This document shows, piece by piece, positions 6,117-10,103 of a stretch of DNA of 10,103 bases (positions are counted from its first letter, which is position 1; each line of letters opens with the position of its first letter). The stretch spans positions 1 to 10,103 of the forward strand of contig JACPFH010000334.1 of NCBI GenBank assembly GCA_016183075.1. The letters run 5' to 3'. Both the position numbers and the translations under genes were made by a program. This DNA comes from Deltaproteobacteria bacterium. Lineage in GTDB: Bacteria; Desulfobacterota; Binatia; UBA9968. A model generated the notes under the pieces. The model made no database searches. It was given only the letters and a program-made list of their open reading frames with translations, and was not told the DNA's origin.

Positions 6117-7661
6117 CTACTTCTTAGGCTCCGTCTCGATGCGCGGGAACAGTACCTTGGGCCGCTTGACGGTGTGTCCCGGAGCAAAACATTTGCCCCA
6201 TGCCGCGTCCGGCCTGGCCGTGGCTGCGCAGAGATTGAGAAGGTCGCGCAGTTGGTCCGTCGTGTCCGGCAGAAACGCCGCTAGCAAACATGCGAGAGTC
6301 CTTAGAGCCTCAAGCATGTGGTGCAACACTTCACCTACCCGAAATAGTTTGTCTTTGTCTGGGTATTTCATCAGTGTAAACGGCGCTGTTCGGACGATGT
6401 ACCGATTGGCAACATCGAGAGCTGACCAGAGGGACTCCAACGCCCGATGAAACTGCAGCTGCGCGATGTAGCTTTCAAGCTCGCCTTTCGCTCGTTCGAA
6501 CTTGTTGCGCAGTTCCGTATCTTCCAGGGCCGGTTTCACGCCCAAGGGCTGCACCTCGCCCTGAAAGTACTTCTGCTGCATCGCCAGAACCCGGCTGACG
6601 AGATTACCGAGGTTATTGGCTAGGTCTGTGTTGTAGCGGCCAATGAGGCTTTCTTCCCGAAAGTCTGCGTCTTGTCCGAACACGCTCTCGCGCAACACAA
6701 AGTAGCGGAACGCGTCCATGCCGATCTTCTCTTTCATCACCAATGGAGATATCACGTTACCCAGGCTTTTGGACATCTTTTGGCCTTCCACGGTCCAGAA
6801 GCCGTGGACGTTGAGATGTTTGTACAGCGGTAGGCCGGCGGCCATGAGCATGGTCGGCCAGAACACACCGTGCGGCTTGAGTATATCCTTACCAATGAAG
6901 TGTTGCGCTTCGGGCCAGAATTTCTCAAAGGCCGCCTCACCCTTGTACTTGAGGGCGCTTACATAGTTGATAAGCGCATCGAACCAAACGTAAGTCACGT
7001 AACGCTGATCAAAAGGGATCTCGATGCCCCAGGTCAGACGGCTCTTGGGGCGAGAGATGCAGAGATCGCCAATAGGCTCGCGTAGCATTGCCATTACTTC
7101 GTTTCTGAATCCCTCCGGCCGGATAAAGTCCGGGTGCTCTTCAATGTGACACAGCAACCGGTCCTGATATTTGCTCATGCGAAAGAAGTAATTCTCTTCT
7201 TCGATCAACTTGGGCTCGGTCAAGTGATCCGGACATTTGCCGCCGACCAGTTCCTTCTCTGTATAGAAGCGCTCGCAACCAAAGCAGTAAAGCCCGCTGT
7301 ATCGGTCGAAGTAGATATCCCCGGCGTCATAGACTTTCGTCAGCAGCTCCTGGACGTAGCGGACATGATACCCATCGGTCGTGCGAATGAAGTGATCGTA
7401 AGTAAAACCACAGCTATCCCAGACAGCCCGGAAGGTCTTGCTGATTTGGTCCGTAAAGCCCTTGGGATCCCTCCCTGCTTCCGCGGCAGCCTGCGCGATT
7501 TTGTCCCCGTGCTCGTCTGTCCCGGTAAGATAGAACGTTGCGCAGCCGTTCGCGCGGTAGTAGCGCGCCAGGGTATCCGTGATGATCATCGTGTAGGCGC
7601 TGCCCAGATGGGGCTCGGCATTCACGTAGTATAGCGGGGTGGTGAGATAAATACGCTCCAT
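6117..7661 (-). CDS. metG: Methionyl-tRNA synthetase (short form)
   Basis: A 514-residue class I aminoacyl-tRNA synthetase that charges tRNA-Met in the cytoplasm. The N-terminal catalytic fold has PLYYVNAEPHLGSAY, where HLGS (18-21) is the HIGH signature. The connective domain carries one zinc knuckle with C126, C129, C143 and H146 (YCFGCERFYTEKEL, then GKCPDH). The KMSKS loop is exact (VEGQKMSKSLGN, K295-S299). The helical anticodon domain follows (FREESLIGRYNTDLANNLGNL), and the protein ends at FPRIETEPKK without the C-terminal Trbp111-like tRNA-binding domain that longer MetRS enzymes carry. The ATG at 7659-7661 overlaps the holB stop by one base as TAATG, so it is likely coupled to holB. 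The ricT/yaaT gene that often sits between holB and metG elsewhere is absent. Confidence 0.97.
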   Translation of the reverse strand: MERIYLTTPLYYVNAEPHLGSAYTMIITDTLARYYRANGCATFYLTGTDEHGDKIAQAAAEAGRDPKGFTDQISKTFRAVWDSCGFTYDHFIRTTDGYHVRYVQELLTKVYDAGDIYFDRYSGLYCFGCERFYTEKELVGGKCPDHLTEPKLIEEENYFFRMSKYQDRLLCHIEEHPDFIRPEGFRNEVMAMLREPIGDLCISRPKSRLTWGIEIPFDQRYVTYVWFDALINYVSALKYKGEAAFEKFWPEAQHFIGKDILKPHGVFWPTMLMAAGLPLYKHLNVHGFWTVEGQKMSKSLGNVISPLVMKEKIGMDAFRYFVLRESVFGQDADFREESLIGRYNTDLANNLGNLVSRVLAMQQKYFQGEVQPLGVKPALEDTELRNKFERAKGELESYIAQLQFHRALESLWSALDVANRYIVRTAPFTLMKYPDKDKLFRVGEVLHHMLEALRTLACLLAAFLPDTTDQLRDLLNLCAATARPDAAWGKCFAPGHTVKRPKVLFPRIETEPKK

Positions 7662-8647
7662 TACGATGCCCTGAGCGTCTGCAGGAAAAAGTTCTCGAGC
7701 GCCAGGCGCCGGTTGACATTACGCTGGATTCGGGCGGCGGTCCGAGCCGCGCGCGAACGAAGAACCAAAAGCCGCTCTAGGCTGTAGCGGTCTGCCTGCT
7801 GCCTGATCACTTCCTCGCAGTCCCGATTCAAAAGCTGATTGTCGTCCTTTCGCACCGCGTACACCATGATATCCCGGTACCACCCTTCCGCCCACTCGAG
7901 AAATCGCAAGGTCTCTTCCTTTGCCGCCCCCAGTTCCTCGGCCGCTGCCAATGCGGCCCGATAGTCCCCGGCGCCGACCGCGGCGATCTTTTCCAACCAC
8001 ACGCGCCGCCGCTCCACAAGCAGATCCAATTCCCCGCTCAAGGCCCGGCCCGGACTGCCCATAGCCAGGTTGGCCAAAAGCCGCGCTTGTTCCCGCTGCG
8101 CTCCCTTGCGTGCCACCAGGAGTTCGACCACCACATCAACCGGAACGGGAGTAAAGAATAATCGCACGCAGCGTGAAACCAACGTGGGGAGGAGTCCGCC
8201 CGTGCTGGTCGAGATCAAAATGATCAGGGAACCCTGGGGCGGCTCTTCGAGGGTCTTCAACAAAGCATTCTGCGCTGCCGTATTCATCAAACAAGCCGGG
8301 TCCACGACGGCGATTTTCCTCCTCCCGCAAAACGGCCTGAGGCTAAGCTCCCGCTCCAGGTCGCGCACCTGTTGGATGCTGATCTCTTTTTTCCCCGGCC
8401 CCGGCTCGAGCTCGTGAAAATCCGGATGGTTGCGGTGGGTCACCCGAATGCAGTCGGCGCAGCGACCGCAGAAATCGTTCGCGATCTCCTGGCATTGGAT
8501 CGCTTGGGCCAAAGCGAGAGCAACGGTTTTTTTTCCCACGCCTTCGGGACCCACAAACAAATATGCATGCGGCAAGCGATCTCTTTCTAGCGCTCGCCTG
8601 AGGATAGCTAACGGCTTGTCGTGGCCGAAAATCTCTCTGAATGGCAT
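7661..8647 (-). CDS. holB: DNA polymerase III delta' subunit
   Basis: A clamp-loader subunit of 328 residues from ATG 8645-8647. The start MPFREIFGHDKPLAILRRAL matches the family N-terminus. A longer form from TTG 8660-8662 would add five residues encoded by an intergenic repeat, so the ATG is preferred, although neither start has a good Shine-Dalgarno. The P-loop GPEGVGKKT (33-41) has Lys in place of the Ser/Thr after the invariant lysine, which fits delta', a subunit that does not hydrolyse ATP. A four-cysteine zinc module follows (C52, C60, C63, C66), then KIAVVDPACLMNTAAQNALLK, EEPP, and the LVSRC motif that contacts a neighbouring ATPase subunit. The helical C-terminal collar domain is typically divergent. 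Its position after tmk is the widespread tmk-holB arrangement. Confidence 0.93.
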   Translation of the reverse strand: MPFREIFGHDKPLAILRRALERDRLPHAYLFVGPEGVGKKTVALALAQAIQCQEIANDFCGRCADCIRVTHRNHPDFHELEPGPGKKEISIQQVRDLERELSLRPFCGRRKIAVVDPACLMNTAAQNALLKTLEEPPQGSLIILISTSTGGLLPTLVSRCVRLFFTPVPVDVVVELLVARKGAQREQARLLANLAMGSPGRALSGELDLLVERRRVWLEKIAAVGAGDYRAALAAAEELGAAKEETLRFLEWAEGWYRDIMVYAVRKDDNQLLNRDCEEVIRQQADRYSLERLLVLRSRAARTAARIQRNVNRRLALENFFLQTLRAS

Positions 8648-8655
8648 CTTTTTTA

Positions 8656-8683
8656 TAGTCAACAGTCAGCAGTGAATAGTCAA
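8656..8683. repeat. Degenerate heptamer array between holB and tmk
   Basis: Four head-to-tail 7-bp units on the plus strand: TAGTCAA (8656-8662), CAGTCAG (8663-8669), CAGTGAA (8670-8676) and TAGTCAA (8677-8683), with the pattern YAGTSAR. They fill most of the 56-bp gap between the tmk stop and the holB ATG. Intergenic heptamer arrays of this general type are known as short tandemly repeated repetitive sequences in cyanobacteria and occur in other bacteria. A function here is not evident. Confidence 0.6.
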
Positions 8684-8703
8684 TGGTTTCCTATGACTAT
8701 TTA

Positions 8704-9378
8704 CTACGGAATCTCTTTCATCTTCGCGTCCACAACCTTTCTGATCCGCTCGTGCACCTGCCCAATGGATTCCAGGGCATCTACCACGCAAACGCGATCC
8801 GGTTCCGAGCGCGCGAGCTCGAGAAAACCCTGGCGCACGCGCTCGTGAAACTCGACCTCCTCCCGCTCGAAACGATCCTGACCCTTCCGCGTGTTGGCAC
8901 CGGCGGAGGCATCCGAGAGGCGACCCGCCGCAACCTGCTTCCGAATCCGCGATAGCCCCACCTCGACCGGGCAATCCAAAAGAAAGGTTAATTCGGGCAC
9001 GATGTCGCAGCTCGCGAGCCGGTTAAGGCGGCGCAGCAGATTCAAGTCGATGCCGCGCCCAAAGCCCTGATAAGCAAGCGTCGAATCGCTGAACCGGTCG
9101 CAAAGCACGATCGTTCTCTGTTGGAAAGCTGGAGATATCACCTCCTGGACGTGCTGGGCGCGATCCGCCAGATAGAGGAAAAGCTCCGCGGGCGACGAGA
9201 TCTCCTTTTTCCCCACCTCCAGAAGCGCCTTGCGCAGCATGCGCCCCAGCATGGTCCCCCCGGGTTCGCGCGTAGAGCAGCAAGCCATGCCCTTGGAAAC
9301 CAGGTAGCGCTCCAGCAGCTTCACCTGAGTGGTCTTGCCAGAGCCATCACCGCCCTCGAATGAGATGAACCGGACCAT
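8704..9378 (-). CDS. tmk: Thymidylate kinase
   Basis: A 224-residue dTMP kinase making dTDP for DNA synthesis. The P-loop FEGGDGSGKTT (7-17), REPGGT (37-42), the CDRFSDSTLAYQGFGRG motif (93-109, with D94-R95) and the LID/DRFE region (about 142-171) are all present. The LID segment is about 15 residues longer than in compact homologues and is rich in small residues (AGRLSDASAGAN). The ATG at 9376-9378 is chosen because MVRFISFEGGDGSGKTT is the usual start. The frame can be opened further upstream only from a TTG at 9424-9426, through non-conserved sequence that includes heptamer repeats. No strong Shine-Dalgarno is visible. It is the first gene of the minus-strand cluster with holB. Confidence 0.95.
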   Translation of the reverse strand: MVRFISFEGGDGSGKTTQVKLLERYLVSKGMACCSTREPGGTMLGRMLRKALLEVGKKEISSPAELFLYLADRAQHVQEVISPAFQQRTIVLCDRFSDSTLAYQGFGRGIDLNLLRRLNRLASCDIVPELTFLLDCPVEVGLSRIRKQVAAGRLSDASAGANTRKGQDRFEREEVEFHERVRQGFLELARSEPDRVCVVDALESIGQVHERIRKVVDAKMKEIP

Positions 9379-9395
9379 GAATAGACCGGAATTGA

Positions 9396-9416
9396 GGATA
9401 CAGGAGCCGGGAGCCG
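9396..9416. repeat. Heptamer array upstream of tmk
   Basis: GGATACA (9396-9402), GGAGCCG (9403-9409) and GGAGCCG (9410-9416) are consecutive 7-bp units. The last two are identical and the first is divergent. The array lies just upstream of the tmk start and has the same 7-bp period as the array downstream of tmk, with a different unit. Confidence 0.4.
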
Positions 9417-9430
9417 TAGTCCACAATGGC

Positions 9431-9450
9431 GGGGCGCCGCGGGCCGCCCC
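9431..9450. terminator. GC-rich hairpin between the response regulator gene and tmk
   Basis: GGGGCG (9431-9436) and CGCCCC (9445-9450) form a perfect 6-bp all-GC stem around an 8-nt loop, 38 bp beyond the response regulator stop. No T-run follows on the minus strand, so intrinsic termination is doubtful. It may be a processing or pausing hairpin between the two transcription units. Confidence 0.3.
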
Positions 9451-9487
9451 CTGGTGACTAGTTAGAATTCAGAGCGTAAGGGGGAGT

Positions 9488-9871
9488 CTAGTTCTTCGCC
9501 TCTCCGAGGAGAAGATTGATGCCGTTGATCAGTTGCGTGCTGGTAAACGGTTTGGTGATATAGTAATCGGCTCCGAGCTTGTAACCTCCCAGGACGTCCT
9601 CGTACTGCACCTTGGCTGTGAGGAGAATAACGGGGATCGTAGCGGTTTCGGAGGCTCCTTTAAGTTTGGTCAATACCTCTAAGCCATCCATCTGGGGCAG
9701 CATGATGTCCAAGATGATGAGGTCAGGCTTTTGCTCTCCCAGGAGATTAAAAACTTCCAGGCCGCTGTATGCGCACTGAACGGAATAGCCTCTTCCTTCC
9801 AGAATGGTCTTGACGATGGTCACAATGTCCGGATTGTCGTCAACGACCATGATGGTTTTCTTTTCATTCAT
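9488..9871 (-). CDS. Single-domain (CheY-like) response regulator
   Basis: A 127-residue receiver domain with no output domain. The acidic pair D11/D12 (MVVDDNPDIV), phospho-acceptor D55 (LIILDIMLPQMDGLEVL), T85 (VILLTAK) and K107 (YITKPF) are all in place, so it should be phosphorylated normally. Proteins like this act by protein-protein contact, as phosphorelay intermediates, or in taxis and stress signalling; the sequence does not say which. The end of a probable histidine kinase gene lies upstream on the same strand, across a gap of 156 nt, and that kinase is a candidate partner. The ATG at 9869-9871 is preceded by GGGGGA only 3 nt away, which is rather close for a Shine-Dalgarno. A promoter candidate lies at 9936-9964. 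Confidence 0.93.
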   Translation of the reverse strand: MNEKKTIMVVDDNPDIVTIVKTILEGRGYSVQCAYSGLEVFNLLGEQKPDLIILDIMLPQMDGLEVLTKLKGASETATIPVILLTAKVQYEDVLGGYKLGADYYITKPFTSTQLINGINLLLGEAKN

Positions 9872-9935
9872 AGGTCCCCCACGTCGCCGGGTCCACGTCC
9901 CTCACGCTTTGCTCACCAGCCGCAAAAACCCAATT

Positions 9936-9964
9936 AGTTTAGCACCTCCCTTTCTTCATGTAAA
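9936..9964 (-). promoter_or_regulatory. Promoter candidate for the response regulator gene
   Basis: Read on the minus strand: -35 TTTACA (9964-9959), a 17-bp spacer and -10 TAAACT (9941-9936). The hexamers match the sigma-70 consensus at 5/6 and 4/6 positions. A transcript from here would have a leader of about 60 nt, so the regulator could be expressed apart from the upstream kinase gene. Confidence 0.4.
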
Positions 9965-10027
9965 GCGCAGATTCGCTTCAAGCCCCCGCAGCGAAAAGGG
10001 TTTTTTTCGACCACGGATCCCTTCGAG

Positions 10028-10103
10028 TCATGCCGCGCCCTCGGTGGCCTCCCCGATGGCGCCCTCTCGCGTCCGCAGCGGAATCGTAACTTTGAACGTC
10101 GAA
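10028..10103 (-). CDS. C-terminal end of a probable sensor histidine kinase
   Basis: Read on the minus strand from the window edge, 24 codons run to TGA (10028-10030). They begin STFKVTIPLRTREGAIGE, matching the last strand of HATPase_c domains (the usual GxGSTFxVxIPL ending), followed by a short tail GEATEGAA. The rest of the gene is outside the window. Its place just upstream of a receiver-domain gene supports the call. So little is visible that neither the kinase type nor its sensor can be named. Confidence 0.6.
   Translation of the reverse strand, partial: STFKVTIPLRTREGAIGEATEGAA

Noticed and set aside
7134..7634. 166-codon open frame on the plus strand opposite metG
   Set aside because: It is entirely antisense to a fully conserved MetRS coding region and has no recognisable domain.
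8070..8417. 115-codon frame on the plus strand inside holB
   Set aside because: It is antisense to holB, with low-complexity Ser/Thr/Arg composition typical of shadow frames.
9379..9426. Longer tmk from TTG 9424-9426
   Set aside because: The 16 added residues are not like any Tmk N-terminus and include heptamer repeat sequence; ATG 9378 gives the conserved start.
9945..9952. GGGAGGTG on the minus strand as the ribosome binding site of a leader peptide
   Set aside because: No reading frame longer than a few codons starts at a proper distance; it is also inside the promoter spacer.
9972..10007. Hairpin TTCGCT/AGCGAA followed by AAGGG and seven T on the plus strand, resembling an intrinsic terminator
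   Set aside because: The T-run is five bases from the stem and lies on the strand with no upstream gene; on the minus strand, where the kinase gene would need it, no T-run follows.
1..10103. CRISPR array, tRNA, rRNA, transposase or phage genes
   Set aside because: No spaced direct repeats of 20 bp or more, cloverleaf, rRNA core or mobile-element protein was seen on either strand by reading.

Overview
The window is ordinary bacterial chromosome: GC-rich, densely coding, with short intergenic gaps and no tRNA, rRNA, transposase or CRISPR array that I can see. The taxon cannot be fixed from sequence alone. A tmk-holB-metG-tatD cluster, a Thermus/Aquifex-style short MetRS and a periplasmic Fe(III) uptake system with a Sec signal peptide suggest a Gram-negative lineage of the deltaproteobacterial, NC10 or Rokubacteria kind. 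That placement is inference.

Left part, plus strand (1-1836): the 3' end of a YVTN-type beta-propeller protein, a Nudix hydrolase whose Nudix box is split by an insertion as in NUDT19-like CoA diphosphatases, and a small uncharacterised 91-residue protein. These face a DtxR/MntR-family metalloregulator on the minus strand (1854-2528).

Iron block (1854-5262): the DtxR-family gene is divergent from a plus-strand pair encoding a Fe(III)-type periplasmic binding protein and a two-core FbpB-type permease. The 153-bp divergent gap has an AT-rich core with a TTGACA/TATACG promoter, a 22-bp inverted repeat lying across its -10 region, a hairpin in the untranslated leader and a strong GGAGG ribosome binding site. 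The simplest reading is a metal-responsive switch in which the regulator controls its own gene and the transporter. Two oddities follow. The binding protein seems to have lost about 45 residues in frame near its C-terminus, and the expected ATPase gene is absent. In its place is only a short reading frame that starts like a signal peptide and runs into the convergent tatD gene.

Housekeeping operon, minus strand (9378 down to 5332): tmk, holB, metG and tatD in transcription order. holB and metG overlap as TAATG, and metG and tatD are 14 nt apart. Both ends of tmk carry degenerate tandem 7-bp repeats. The right end holds a stand-alone CheY-like response regulator, also on the minus strand, with a plausible promoter, preceded by the last 24 codons of what looks like a sensor histidine kinase.

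I see no clearly new multi-gene system. The points most worth a second look are the iron regulatory region, the shortened binding protein with its missing ATPase, and the heptamer arrays.
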